Shown piece by piece: positions 44,187 to 54,927 of a DNA stretch of 64,000 nt. The DNA lies in NCBI RefSeq assembly GCF_900167075.1, contig NZ_FUWH01000006.1:124001-188000 (forward strand). Reading direction: 5' to 3'. Origin of the DNA: Sediminibacterium ginsengisoli. GTDB taxonomy: Bacteria > Bacteroidota > Bacteroidia > Chitinophagales > Chitinophagaceae. The notes under the pieces were generated by a model. That model had not been told where the DNA came from. It ran no database searches and saw only the letters and a list, made by a program, of their open reading frames with translations. Position 1 is the first letter of the stretch. Each line of letters opens with the position of its first letter. The position numbers were made by a program, and so were the translations under genes.

Positions 44187-46499
44187 TTGAAACTGAAACT
44201 AACTACTACCACACTGGGTGCAATATTTTTGCATGCCTGCTTGTTTGCGCAAAACCGTGACAGCAGCAGTGTTTCGCGTAAAATGCTTCTGCCGGCTACT
44301 TCAGCTTCATCTGTAAATGGCATGCTTGCCGACCCGGTTAATAAGCTCAGAAAAGAATTATCAATAAAGTCGCTCATACGTATCGACAGTCTTTTTGTAC
44401 AGTACACTTCACAGAAAAATAATACAACTGATACTACAACATTTTACCGCTCTGCTACCTATTTCCAGGATGCAACTACACGTTTTACTGCAATGATCGG
44501 CGGGGTGCCGCTGACTGCACAATATCAATACCAGCGCATGAACGGCTGGCCCTTGCCTGGTTCACTGAGCGCGCCATCGGTTAACTTCAATCGTGAACTG
44601 TTTCAGAAAAATATTACGGACAGGATCAGGTCTTCCTTCAATCCATCCAGCCTCGTCAGTGAAAGGCTTGCAGCTATTCAGAACCTGAAAGATATTGCCC
44701 TGAAAGAATTACAGGCGGATCTTATTAAATCTGTGAGTGGCTATGGAAGCAATGTAACCGGTAAACTTAAGCAACTTGGCAACTGGGATGAGATCATGAA
44801 AGGTGATCCTGCTTATTTTACCCGGAAAATATTAGGCGATACTGCTGCCGCTGCACTTGCTGCAAACGAGCAGCTGATCACTAACATGCAGATACAGCTG
44901 AATAATCATGAACAGATCGATTCGCTTGCCTATAACAAAGCGCTGAAACAGGCTGACGAAACAAAGACCTTGCAACGTGTTGTACAGGTGATCCTGAAAT
45001 ACCGGAAGAAGTGGGATGAGAGCGGCCTGGTAAAGACGATCAGGAAAATGGAACTGGAAAAGGATATGCAGCTTAAACAGATCCTTGAGGACCCCGCAGT
45101 GCTTTCAAAACTTGCAAAGGATAAACTGCCTTTACAGAAACTGGAACGTTTATTCTTAAGTATCAACAAACTCAATACCGGTACCGGCGGCGATAATATC
45201 AGTCCGGTGACATTGAGCCAGTCGCTGCGTACGAGCGGTTTCAGCCTCGAAACACTGGGACAGAACAATAAAGCCTTCTCTGCCACCATGGGCAAAATGC
45301 AGGAACTCTATTCGGTTGCCGAAAGGTCGATGGCAAGCGGCAGTCTTATGAACACTGCCGCCAGTATGGCCGGGGTCAGTTTTGGTAAAGGTGCAGCAGG
45401 TTCGGACCAGTTCTCGCGTGTTACGCTGATGTCTTTTGCTACTTCTTCGGATGCGAGCGGTACCAATATGCTGTCGCCACTTTCGGGACAGGTAGCGCGA
45501 AACCTGGTTTTTACCGTTAGTCGTAAAATGAAGCTGGGCAGTAAAGGTAGCCTGCTTACAGAAGTGTCCAAATCTGCTGCCCAATCGCAGGGAGATCCTA
45601 AAGACGGCCGCCCGGGCGGACAAATACTCAACACGGAAAATTTCTTCAGCAACCTCGGTCTTTCGGCAGAATACAGCAATGAATTTCCATCCATCGATCT
45701 GGCGCATGAGTTCGGTTTTAAATATGGCGGCGATGGTTATAATAATCCGGGGAACAGTTATTTTTTATCAGGAAGCAAAGAAGTATTTAACAGTATCGAT
45801 AAATCATTCTTTAACCGTAAACTGGTGATCAGGGTAAAAAACAGGTTCAAGACCTATGGATTTGGCAGTACGGGAAGGTATGTGAATAATTTCTCCAACA
45901 CGATAGACGTGCGCTGGAAATTTAAAAAAGGAAATTACATCGCCCTGAAGTACCAGCCGGCTTACAGTGCATCACTGCAGGAAGACGGTAGTGTACAGAA
46001 CAAAGTCGTTACCGACAGGATCGCGGCAGACCTGAACATCCGTACAAAGATCAGCAGGTTACAGGTGCAGCATTTCATTAATCTTGCCTATCTCTCTACG
46101 CAAACAACTTTTGCGGGACTGGCTGATGAACATTACAAAACCATGCAACTGACTACCATGCATTCTGTAACGCAGGGCAGCAAACAGTTCTATGTGAATA
46201 CGAATTTCAATTATGCATTCAATAACGGCGCAGTGCCGTACCTGAACAGTTCCATGTTAACGGAAGCGGGTATCGTATACGAGGCATTCAGGGTACTGAG
46301 GTTAACAACTGCCTGCAATTACAATGCCGTGCAGGGCTGGTATTCGCAGATTGTATTTAAGCAGGGTATCGGCGGTCAGATCAATAAGAAACTGGATATT
46401 AATTTTTCGATTGATGCAGCCAGTAACCTGAAAGTGCAGCAGGATCTGCCGGTACAGAACCTGCGGTCGGATATTACGGTTCGTTATTTAATTTTTTAA
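44187..46499 (+). CDS. Probable outer-membrane barrel protein with helical periplasmic domain
   Basis: The start is a TTG codon giving MKLKLTTTTLGAIFLHACLFAQ, a clear signal peptide; no ATG lies nearby. Residues about 130-380 are helical and charged (LKDIALKELQADLIKSV, MELEKDMQLKQILED). From about residue 420 the sequence alternates polar and hydrophobic residues in 10-12 residue strands (KLVIRVKNRFKTYGF, YIALKYQPAYSASL, QFYVNTNFNYAF). It ends RSDITVRYLIF, with the C-terminal Phe of outer-membrane barrels. I recognise no named family. It is the first gene of a six-gene operon whose last known gene is an RHS toxin, so it could export or anchor the toxin (inference). Confidence 0.65.
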   Translation: MKLKLTTTTLGAIFLHACLFAQNRDSSSVSRKMLLPATSASSVNGMLADPVNKLRKELSIKSLIRIDSLFVQYTSQKNNTTDTTTFYRSATYFQDATTRFTAMIGGVPLTAQYQYQRMNGWPLPGSLSAPSVNFNRELFQKNITDRIRSSFNPSSLVSERLAAIQNLKDIALKELQADLIKSVSGYGSNVTGKLKQLGNWDEIMKGDPAYFTRKILGDTAAAALAANEQLITNMQIQLNNHEQIDSLAYNKALKQADETKTLQRVVQVILKYRKKWDESGLVKTIRKMELEKDMQLKQILEDPAVLSKLAKDKLPLQKLERLFLSINKLNTGTGGDNISPVTLSQSLRTSGFSLETLGQNNKAFSATMGKMQELYSVAERSMASGSLMNTAASMAGVSFGKGAAGSDQFSRVTLMSFATSSDASGTNMLSPLSGQVARNLVFTVSRKMKLGSKGSLLTEVSKSAAQSQGDPKDGRPGGQILNTENFFSNLGLSAEYSNEFPSIDLAHEFGFKYGGDGYNNPGNSYFLSGSKEVFNSIDKSFFNRKLVIRVKNRFKTYGFGSTGRYVNNFSNTIDVRWKFKKGNYIALKYQPAYSASLQEDGSVQNKVVTDRIAADLNIRTKISRLQVQHFINLAYLSTQTTFAGLADEHYKTMQLTTMHSVTQGSKQFYVNTNFNYAFNNGAVPYLNSSMLTEAGIVYEAFRVLRLTTACNYNAVQGWYSQIVFKQGIGGQINKKLDINFSIDAASNLKVQQDLPVQNLRSDITVRYLIF

Positions 46500-46502
46500 T
46501 TC

Positions 46503-47615
46503 ATGAAGAACTTACGCTACATATTTTTCCTGATCCTGCTGCTTTCCGTAAAAGCAGAGGCCCAGGTTATGATCAGCTTCAACCCGGCACTGGATGGTAC
46601 ATCGGTGAACAGGCTCGGTAAAGTGATCATGACCAACCGTTATGCATTCGACCTGGAAGCCAAACTGGTGATCAGCGTGCGAGAAGCGAAACAGGGGCAG
46701 CTGTTGAAAGTGACGATGCCGGCTTTCACCCTTCATACCGGAACCAATGTGTTGCCGCCAGATGTTTTCAACAGGAGTGCATTTTCATTTTCAGGCAGCC
46801 AGGCAGGTTATGCATTATCGCAGACAAGAAATTTTGCCGACGGCGATTATGAATACTGTTTCGAACTGAATGTAAAAGCGATCAAGGCACAGACCATACC
46901 GGTAGATTTCTTCGAAAACTGCTTCAACACTACGCTGGAAAGAAGTACACCTATGGTGCTGATCAACCCTTATGACAAGGAAGCATCCTGCAATACAAGA
47001 CCTAACTTTTTGTGGCAGCCATCTATGCCGGTACAGCCGGGAATCACTTACATTCTTACCCTTGCGGAAATAAAACCACAGCAATCGCGTGCAGAAGCGC
47101 TTGCATATAACCCGCCAATCATTGCGCAGAATAATATCCGTACAACCATGTTGAACTATCCTGCCCTGGCACCTGCATTAGAGCAGGGGAAGAAATATGC
47201 ATGGCAGGTTCTGGCCACCAATGCAAAAATGATCGTTACGCGTTCGGATATCTGGGAATACAGCGTTGCCTGTGAAACAGATACGGCAAAACCCGACCAG
47301 GATGGCTATCGTGAACTGAAAGACAGCCGCGATGCAGGCTCTTACCTTGCACACCGCTGGTTACGCTTCAGCTTCTACAATCCCTACGGACCGATGGCAG
47401 TGAATTACACCATCAGTGATCTTACCCTGAAAGATAAAGAACTGAAAAAGCTGCCTGTACTGAAGATGCAGGGAGGTTTCAATAGTTATGAGCTTGACCT
47501 GGAAGATATCCGCGGGCTGGTTTACGAGCACCAGTATCTCTTGACTGTTCAGCTTGGTAACGGGAAGAAAATGTACCTGAGCTTTATATACAAAGGAGGC
47601 AATGTTGAGCATTAG
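46503..47615 (+). CDS. Secreted beta-rich protein of the RHS operon
   Basis: A signal peptide (MKNLRYIFFLILLLSVKAEAQ) precedes beta-sandwich-like segments: KLVISVREAKQGQLLKVTM, a central block with conserved-looking Cys (YEYCFELN, ENCFNTTL, ASCNTRPNFLWQP) and VRPGITYILTL-like fibronectin strands (YAWQVLATNAKM). The layout recalls Fn3- or TANFOR-like secreted proteins, but I do not assign a family. The start lies 3 bases after the previous stop, and its end overlaps the next gene by 14 bases, so translation of the set is coupled. Confidence 0.7.
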   Translation: MKNLRYIFFLILLLSVKAEAQVMISFNPALDGTSVNRLGKVIMTNRYAFDLEAKLVISVREAKQGQLLKVTMPAFTLHTGTNVLPPDVFNRSAFSFSGSQAGYALSQTRNFADGDYEYCFELNVKAIKAQTIPVDFFENCFNTTLERSTPMVLINPYDKEASCNTRPNFLWQPSMPVQPGITYILTLAEIKPQQSRAEALAYNPPIIAQNNIRTTMLNYPALAPALEQGKKYAWQVLATNAKMIVTRSDIWEYSVACETDTAKPDQDGYRELKDSRDAGSYLAHRWLRFSFYNPYGPMAVNYTISDLTLKDKELKKLPVLKMQGGFNSYELDLEDIRGLVYEHQYLLTVQLGNGKKMYLSFIYKGGNVEH

Positions 47616-48015
47616 ATCAATAACTTTTGGAATACTGGTCTGCATGCTTTTCTCAATGATGGCCTGCAAATCGAAAGTGGAAGCGGATGAAACGGAGATA
47701 TCGGTTAAGAGGAACCTGGATTGTAACCCGGGTGTTGTATGCGTGAAAGTTGAATTGAGACTTTCCGGTAACCTGAAAAATGAAAAGACGATCAGGCAGG
47801 CGGATAAGGAACTTGGAAACTGTTTCACGCTGCAACAGGATGATAAAGAACTGGCCCCTTTTGCAGCAGAGAAAGTGAATTATGGTTCGGATGAAAGGCT
47901 TATATACATCATGTATTTCGAAGATGCCGGGAAAGTCACTGGTAAAAGAGCCGTTAAATACACAGATAGATTCCTTGGACTGAAAACCAGGGTATTCAAT
48001 ATTGAAAGAAACTAG
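47602..48015 (+). CDS. Small lipoprotein of the RHS operon
   Basis: A signal with lipobox FSMMACKSK gives a lipid-anchored protein of about 115 residues. It has two further Cys in NLDCNPGVVCVKVELRL and one at GNCFTLQQDD, and beta-rich strands (RLIYIMYFEDAGKV). No family is recognised. The start overlaps the end of the preceding gene by 14 bases; the next gene begins 6 bases after its stop. It may be a periplasmic or outer-membrane accessory of the shell protein that follows. Confidence 0.65.
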   Translation: MLSIRSITFGILVCMLFSMMACKSKVEADETEISVKRNLDCNPGVVCVKVELRLSGNLKNEKTIRQADKELGNCFTLQQDDKELAPFAAEKVNYGSDERLIYIMYFEDAGKVTGKRAVKYTDRFLGLKTRVFNIERN

Positions 48016-48021
48016 GACATT

Positions 48022-51000
48022 ATGCTTGTAAGCAGGAACATTGACAAGAGAAAAAAGATAACAGCAGCGATATTCCTGTTGCTGTTTTCTATAGAGCAAT
48101 TTATGCCGGCTGTATCTTATGCGCTTACATCAGGACCTTCACAACCTGAAATGCAGGCTTTCACGCCGGTAAGCGCGTCTGATATGGTAGATCCTTTCAC
48201 CGGCGATTTTTCATATAATATTCCGCTGCTGGATGTGGATGGCTATCCTGTTAATCTTTCCTATCAAGCCGATGCCACTCTTGATGACGAAGCCAGCTGG
48301 GTTGGACTTGGCTGGAATATCACTCCCGGTGCATTGAACAGGCAACTCCGGGGGTTGCCCGATGATTTCAACGGTAGTGATAAAGTACAGAAAGAAACAG
48401 ATTATCGTGCTAATATTACCAAGGGGATTTCTGTAACGATGAAGGGAGATTTCCTGGGTATCCCAAAAGGATCTCCCTCTCTCACCGTAGGTGTGGAATA
48501 CAATAATTACAGGGGTATTGGCACCAAGTTAGGATTCAATACAGGTATTTCTCTTGGAGATATTGCTGCGACACCATTGAATACAAATAACTCAAGTGTT
48601 TCCGGGGTAAAAAAGGGCGATACTTCATCTCTGACCAGTTTCGGCGCATCTTTTGGATTGTCTTCCTCTTCTATGAACGGAGCTTCTGCAAATGTGAATT
48701 TCTCTGTTGTCAGGAAGCAAATGGATAAAGCGAACACTGAACTTTCCCTTTCTGCCGGCTTCCCGTATAATTCACGCGCTGGTCTGCAGGGCATGACTTT
48801 CGGAGTTGGATATAACACTACAAAAACAAATAAGAGAAATAAAGAGGTTCGAAAGAACAGAGATATCTTCAGTTCTTTTACTTCATTTGCGTCACCCACC
48901 TATACACCTACTATCGAAGTGCCGGCTACCAATTTGTCTTTTTCGGCAAGTGCAAGCCTGGGACCGCAGGCTGGGCCGTTCTTTGTGGGCTGGGGAACAA
49001 CCGGTTATTATAACAAGCAATTCATTGGTGAAGGCGATAAAATACGAACCCTGAATGCATATGGATTGATGTACGCCGAAAAAGGTAAAGATGATGCACA
49101 GGCACTGATGGATTTTAACCGTGAAAAAGATATTCCTTACGCAGCAGAAGTGCAATATCTTCCGGTTCCGATACCAACCAATGATCTTTTCGTGGCCTCG
49201 AGTCAGGCAGGAGGCGGGCAATACAAAATTGCCAGGAGCGGGCACGGTGTTTTCTTTGACCCTTCCGTATCCAATAACGGTATGGATGGTACGATCGGGG
49301 TTGAATTTGGTGCAGGATTGGGCTGGGATGGTGGCGCCGATCTGTTCTTTCAAAGCTCAAGCAACAGCACCAATAAATGGAAAACCAATAACCGTTTCCT
49401 GGAAGTAGGTGATTTCTCAACGCAGTCGAGGGAAAATACACTTAAGGAAAAAGCCTATTTCAAAAGAATAGGAGAGCCTGTTGTTGTTAATGATACTTAT
49501 GCTGCCAGGATCGGAGGTGACTCCACAATTGCCATAGGTATGGACCGCTATACAGTGGCATCACATAAATCTTTCAGAACCAAAGGGAATTTTGGTCTCG
49601 AAACGCCGGTTTCCAGCCTCGAAAGACCCGAACGCGAACCGAGAAATCAGCCGATGAGTTATCTCACGGCAGCCGAAGCCAGCCTTCATGCGATGAATAA
49701 GATCATTCCTAACTACGCGATGAACAAACTGATCGTTGGTAATTGTAATACCAGTTCTGTGGGTGTGGTGCAGCGTGTAGGGGCTTATCGTAAAACAAAT
49801 CATATATCGGAAGTGACCGTTACGGGTAATGATGGTTCAAGAACAGTGTATGGCATCCCTGTTTATAATATTTCCCAGGAAGAAGTAACGTTTAATATCA
49901 AGAGTGATACCACCAAACGTTCAACAGGACTGATCGGGTATTCGGTACCGTCTTATCCTGCATCAACCTGGCCCAGGATAAATGCCCAGCTCAGCGGAAC
50001 GAGAGAAAGGCACTACAGCAGGCAAACGCTTCCGGCCTATGCAACATCTTACCTGCTTACAGCGATATTATCCAACGACTATATAGACGTTAAAGGTGAC
50101 GGTATTACGGACGATGACAGGGGAACTGCCGTTAAATTCAATTATCATAAGTTGTCCTATAACTATAACTGGCGTACACCTTATGGTTCCGGAATGGCCA
50201 ACTACCACGAAGGAATGCTCAGTGACAAGCTGGACGATAAAGCCAGCTATGTATACGGTACAAAAGAGCTCTGGTATATGCACTCCATCGAATCCAAGAC
50301 CATGGTGGCGCAGTTCATTATTGAAGACAGGCTGGACGGATTAGGTGTAAATGATGTTGCTGGTGCGGTAAATACAACCGGTAAGCTGAAACGGCTTAAA
50401 GAGATCAGGCTGTACTCCAAATCAGATATTTATGCACATACAACAGGGAATGTAATTGATACGGCTAAACTGACACCCATCAAGACGGTTCATTTTGAAT
50501 ATTCCTATTCATTGATGCCTGGTATGCCGAATGCTGTAAGTAATACCGGCAAGCTTACATTAAAAAAGGTTTATTTCACTTATGGAAGAAACGAGACAGG
50601 TATGTTGCACCCGTATTCTTTTGAATACAATGCCGACAGTGTTGCGGTGACTAATTTCAACCACAGGCAGTACGACAGGTGGGGGGTGTATAAAGACGCA
50701 GCTGCAAATCCGGGTGGACTAAATAATTCAGAATTTCCGTATACCATCCAGAATAAGGCCGTTTCAGATGCTTTTGTTGCGCGCTGGCAGCTGAAACGCA
50801 TTAATCTGCCAACAGGCGGAAGTATAGACGTCCAATACGAAGCGGATGACTACGCATATGTGCAGAACAAACGCGCTATGCAAATGTTCAAAGTGCGCGG
50901 TATCGGATCTGCAGGAGGCAATGATGCCAACCGCTGGAATATGGTGAATGCAGATGAAGTATATGTTGATCTGCCTGTGCCAGTCAGTAATGCCAATGAA

Positions 51001-54000
51001 TTCATGAGTCGCTATCTCGATGGTGAGAAATTCCTGTTCTTTAAATTTTTTACCAAACTTGATTCGGCCGGGCATTATGAATTCGTGCCGGGATATGCCA
51101 GGATAAAGGGCGCAAGAATGATCAACAGTACGCGCGTAGCTATCGGGGTGGAAAAAGAATCGGTGGAAGGACTGGATAACCCTGTAAATCCCATGACACA
51201 TACCGCATGGCAATTCCTCAAATCGAACCTGCCTAAATATGCATACCCGGGATATGAAAATCTGGAGGGCGATGGAAGTGATCTGAAAAAACTGATCGAG
51301 TCTATGGCCTATACGATCAATAACCTGAAAGAGCTGATGCCCAATTCATACGGCCGCATTGCTCTAGAAAGAAGATATGGGAACAGTATCGATCTCAATA
51401 AATCATATGTAAGACTTCAGTCGCCAGACTACAAAAAAATAGGTGGCGGGTTACGGGTAAAAACAATACAGGTTAATGATGCATGGAAAGAGCTGTCAGG
51501 TGTTTCCGATGCAAAAACAGCTGTATACACACAAGAATACAGCTATACCAAAACCATTAAGGATAACCAGGGAAATGACCTAGTGATTTCAAGCGGGGTT
51601 GCTTCTTACGAACCGATATTAGGCGGAGAAGAGAATCCTTTTCACCAACCGATCTTTTACAGAAGTAATGTGATCCTGCAGCTGGATAATTACTATTATA
51701 TCGAAGAGCCGATAGCAGAAAGCCTGTACCCGGCGCCGGAAGTAGGGTACAGCCGGGTGTCGGTACGCAATATCGGTTCCGGTGAAACCCAGAGCCGGAC
51801 TGGTGAAGTGATTCATGAATTCTACACTGCCAAGGATTATCCTACAAAAGTGGATATACTGCCGCTCGACAAAACAAAGACCGGAACATCGAAACTGATC
51901 AGTATCCTGCTTGCTAAAGTGGTTGATAATATCGGCCTGTCGCAGGGATTCAGAGTCGAGAATAATGATATGCACGGGAAGCCGAAATCAATGATGGTGT
52001 ATAATCTGGCCGGGGCGAAGATCGCTTCTACTGAATATTATTACAAAACCCTGAATCCGAACGATGAAAATGGTAAACTCGATAACAGGGTCAGACTGCT
52101 TATGCCGGATGCTACAGTAAAAGATGGAGTGATCGGAAAAGATATCGAGGTATTCTCCGATATGCGGGAGTCGATTTCAAAGAATGAGGGTTATAAAGCC
52201 CAGGTTAGCTTCGGAGGCTTTGGTATCAGCTGGATCTCAATTCCTTTCTTTTTCCCCGGCATAGGCCAGAATTACCAGGATCGGGGATATCATTCTGCTG
52301 CTACGGTTAAACTGATCCACACATCTGCTGTATTACAGAAAGTGCGGAAAATGGAAAGCGGATCTTATATCACAACGGAGAATATGCTGTGGGATGGACT
52401 TACAGGTGATGTGCTGATGACCAAAACGCAGAACGAATACGATGATCCTGTCTATAATCTTAATCTCCCCGCCAACTGGGCTTATGAAGCGATGGGACAG
52501 TCGTATAAAAATGACGGAACCTATCTTACCGGGATATCCACCAACGCTAATGGTGAAATTACCAACAGTCTCCTGTTCCAGTTCCTGCATGCAGGAGACG
52601 AGATCGGAGATCTGAATTCAGGCCAGCGTTACTGGGTAATCTATACATTAAGCCATTTTTCACTGATCGATCGTAACGGTGCGCCGCTGGCCAGTGCGAA
52701 TATCGATGGTAAAATACTGAGGACCGGTACCAGGAATACGCTATCGGCACCATTATGTTCTTATGTAAGTCTGCAGAACCCGATCATCGGCAATAAACTG
52801 AATATTCAGACCGCAACCAAAATCCTGGCAACAGAGGCTCAGGAATATTCACAGGACTGGAAAGTACCCCAGCCGGGTTGCCTCACCTGTCCTGAAGGCT
52901 ACGTATCTTCCGATGACGGCACTTATTGCCAGAAAGACACAACAGTAACTACATCAGGTTCGCCCATTCCATGTACAACGATCTGTGCGGGTGATCATGA
53001 TGCAAGTTACTCTTCCTATGGAACCAGGATTTTCGAGCCAGGTTACACAACAGGTGGTGGCGGGGCTTATTCAGTGATATCCTACAGTAATAGTTTCTGG
53101 ATCAGCGGGAGCAATTGTGGAATCTGCAGTGAAGGATCGGGTATATACGGACGATCTTCCGGCTCGCAGCAATTATTCGAGACCGGACCTTACAAATCAG
53201 CTGCAAAGTCATTGAAGTCTTCATCTATACGTGATTCGCTGAGCAATTTGAAGACCGGATCTGCTGCAAAAATCAGTATTCAGCAGGATATTGGTACCGG
53301 CAGTTGTGCTACCACGCCAACAGAAAGGGCCAATACCTATTGCGGACCGTTAGACAGAACCGGTATCTGGACCTGTCAGGGGGCCGATGGCGAAAGAAAC
53401 AGGTTGCCTTACGGTAAATGGATCGGGTTTTCAAAAGTGGTAGCAGTGCCTGCGACTAATACTTACTATCTGGGCATTGCTTCAGACAACAGGTTCAGGT
53501 TTAAGATAGATGGGGTTACTATTGTGGAAAGAACGACCGACAGCGTTGAGAATTTCAGGTATTGGAATATTTATCCGATCACGCTTACTGCAGGAACGCA
53601 TGTTATAAATATTGAAGGCTTTAATACCAGCTACCTTGCGAGTATGGGTGCTGAGATTTACAATAACACAGCAACTGAAATTGCTTCCGCCACCAACTAT
53701 TGCGGTCTGAATGTGATATTCTCCACAAAAGATATGATCGGCCAGCAGTTCAACGGTGGAAATGAGAGCTGCCCTGAAAATTACAGCCTGGTTACAACCG
53801 CCACCGGAAGTGTGTGCAGAAGCACCGTATACCTCGATAAGAGATATAATCCTTATGTGGCAGGGCATTTAGGTAACTGGCGTGCTAAAACAAGTTATGC
53901 TTTCCATGCAGAAAGGGAAACGGTTCAGGGCGATCCTGCGGTACAGCTTTCTACCAATACCCGATACGCCGGCGCTTATACGGATATCGTTCCATTCTGG

Positions 54001-54924
54001 CAATATGTTGGCGGCAAATGGACTGCAACAGGTGCTCCGTACAATAATCCGGGCGTGATCAGTAAGTGGGTACAGAAAAATGAGGTAATCGCATTCGACG
54101 TGAAAGGAAGCCCGATCGAAGAACGGGATCCGCTGAATCGTTACAGCAGCGTATTGTTCGGGTATATGGACTCGAGGCCGGTAGCTGTTTCGTCCAATGC
54201 CAGGTACAGCGAGCTGCAGTATGATGGATTCGAAGATTATTCCTTCAGCCTCGATTGTCGCGCCAATGCCTGCACCTACAATCACTTTAATATCAAACAG
54301 GCATTCAGCAGCAGCATCGCACTCGACAATGCTGTAGCGCATAGTGGTTATACAAGTCTCAGGTTGTCGTCTACTCTAAGCCTTACACGCAATACCACGA
54401 ATAAAATACCATCAGGGCCGCAGTACACTATCAATAATACAACAGGTATGTATCTGCTCAATACTGCTACAACCTGGAGCCATGGCTTTACGCCGGAACC
54501 CGGCAAGAAATACGTGATCAGCTTCTGGCTGAAAGATGCATCACCCAGAACGGCAACGAGCAATACAACCATATCGGTGAATGGCGCCACGATGATCAAC
54601 AACCTGATGAAATGGCCGGTTGTGGAAGGCTGGAAGCGGGTAGAAGTGCCATTCGTTATGCCGGCTTCGGATTTCTTTACGTTTAACATTAACCCGAGCG
54701 GTACTGTCTGGATAGATGATATGCGGATTATGCCATTTGACGGTCAGATGAAATCTTATGCCTATGACCCTGTCAGTCAGCGACTGATGGCGGAAATGGA
54801 CGAGAACAATTTTGCTACTTTCTACGAATACGATAATGAAGGGACATTGATCCGGGTAAAGAAAGAAACGGAAAAGGGAATAGTAACCATTAAAGAAACC
54901 AGATCATCATACAGGAAACAATAG
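48022..54924 (+). CDS. Giant SpvB/TcB-like shell protein
   Basis: After a signal-like hydrophobic segment (IFLLLFSIEQFMPAVSYA), residues about 50-115 read DPFTGDFSYNIPLLDVDGYPV, then LSYQADATLDDEASWVGLGWN. This matches the N-terminal layout of SpvB/TcB proteins, where a block of beta strands leads to the LSYSS...G.GWS motif. The next 1600 residues are YD-like beta strands with no toxin part. Cys-rich CLTCPEGYVSSDDG (about 1625) and ESCPENYSLV (about 1910) bracket a PA14-like domain (about 1773-1889). A carbohydrate-binding-like beta-sandwich (about 2075-2240, GKKYVISFWLKDAS) and short YD strands (FATFYEYDNEGTLIRV) end the protein. It probably forms the shell half of an RHS cocoon with the protein encoded two genes downstream. 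The previous stop is 6 bases away. Confidence 0.75.
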   Translation: MLVSRNIDKRKKITAAIFLLLFSIEQFMPAVSYALTSGPSQPEMQAFTPVSASDMVDPFTGDFSYNIPLLDVDGYPVNLSYQADATLDDEASWVGLGWNITPGALNRQLRGLPDDFNGSDKVQKETDYRANITKGISVTMKGDFLGIPKGSPSLTVGVEYNNYRGIGTKLGFNTGISLGDIAATPLNTNNSSVSGVKKGDTSSLTSFGASFGLSSSSMNGASANVNFSVVRKQMDKANTELSLSAGFPYNSRAGLQGMTFGVGYNTTKTNKRNKEVRKNRDIFSSFTSFASPTYTPTIEVPATNLSFSASASLGPQAGPFFVGWGTTGYYNKQFIGEGDKIRTLNAYGLMYAEKGKDDAQALMDFNREKDIPYAAEVQYLPVPIPTNDLFVASSQAGGGQYKIARSGHGVFFDPSVSNNGMDGTIGVEFGAGLGWDGGADLFFQSSSNSTNKWKTNNRFLEVGDFSTQSRENTLKEKAYFKRIGEPVVVNDTYAARIGGDSTIAIGMDRYTVASHKSFRTKGNFGLETPVSSLERPEREPRNQPMSYLTAAEASLHAMNKIIPNYAMNKLIVGNCNTSSVGVVQRVGAYRKTNHISEVTVTGNDGSRTVYGIPVYNISQEEVTFNIKSDTTKRSTGLIGYSVPSYPASTWPRINAQLSGTRERHYSRQTLPAYATSYLLTAILSNDYIDVKGDGITDDDRGTAVKFNYHKLSYNYNWRTPYGSGMANYHEGMLSDKLDDKASYVYGTKELWYMHSIESKTMVAQFIIEDRLDGLGVNDVAGAVNTTGKLKRLKEIRLYSKSDIYAHTTGNVIDTAKLTPIKTVHFEYSYSLMPGMPNAVSNTGKLTLKKVYFTYGRNETGMLHPYSFEYNADSVAVTNFNHRQYDRWGVYKDAAANPGGLNNSEFPYTIQNKAVSDAFVARWQLKRINLPTGGSIDVQYEADDYAYVQNKRAMQMFKVRGIGSAGGNDANRWNMVNADEVYVDLPVPVSNANEFMSRYLDGEKFLFFKFFTKLDSAGHYEFVPGYARIKGARMINSTRVAIGVEKESVEGLDNPVNPMTHTAWQFLKSNLPKYAYPGYENLEGDGSDLKKLIESMAYTINNLKELMPNSYGRIALERRYGNSIDLNKSYVRLQSPDYKKIGGGLRVKTIQVNDAWKELSGVSDAKTAVYTQEYSYTKTIKDNQGNDLVISSGVASYEPILGGEENPFHQPIFYRSNVILQLDNYYYIEEPIAESLYPAPEVGYSRVSVRNIGSGETQSRTGEVIHEFYTAKDYPTKVDILPLDKTKTGTSKLISILLAKVVDNIGLSQGFRVENNDMHGKPKSMMVYNLAGAKIASTEYYYKTLNPNDENGKLDNRVRLLMPDATVKDGVIGKDIEVFSDMRESISKNEGYKAQVSFGGFGISWISIPFFFPGIGQNYQDRGYHSAATVKLIHTSAVLQKVRKMESGSYITTENMLWDGLTGDVLMTKTQNEYDDPVYNLNLPANWAYEAMGQSYKNDGTYLTGISTNANGEITNSLLFQFLHAGDEIGDLNSGQRYWVIYTLSHFSLIDRNGAPLASANIDGKILRTGTRNTLSAPLCSYVSLQNPIIGNKLNIQTATKILATEAQEYSQDWKVPQPGCLTCPEGYVSSDDGTYCQKDTTVTTSGSPIPCTTICAGDHDASYSSYGTRIFEPGYTTGGGGAYSVISYSNSFWISGSNCGICSEGSGIYGRSSGSQQLFETGPYKSAAKSLKSSSIRDSLSNLKTGSAAKISIQQDIGTGSCATTPTERANTYCGPLDRTGIWTCQGADGERNRLPYGKWIGFSKVVAVPATNTYYLGIASDNRFRFKIDGVTIVERTTDSVENFRYWNIYPITLTAGTHVINIEGFNTSYLASMGAEIYNNTATEIASATNYCGLNVIFSTKDMIGQQFNGGNESCPENYSLVTTATGSVCRSTVYLDKRYNPYVAGHLGNWRAKTSYAFHAERETVQGDPAVQLSTNTRYAGAYTDIVPFWQYVGGKWTATGAPYNNPGVISKWVQKNEVIAFDVKGSPIEERDPLNRYSSVLFGYMDSRPVAVSSNARYSELQYDGFEDYSFSLDCRANACTYNHFNIKQAFSSSIALDNAVAHSGYTSLRLSSTLSLTRNTTNKIPSGPQYTINNTTGMYLLNTATTWSHGFTPEPGKKYVISFWLKDASPRTATSNTTISVNGATMINNLMKWPVVEGWKRVEVPFVMPASDFFTFNINPSGTVWIDDMRIMPFDGQMKSYAYDPVSQRLMAEMDENNFATFYEYDNEGTLIRVKKETEKGIVTIKETRSSYRKQ

Positions 54925-54927
54925 ATT

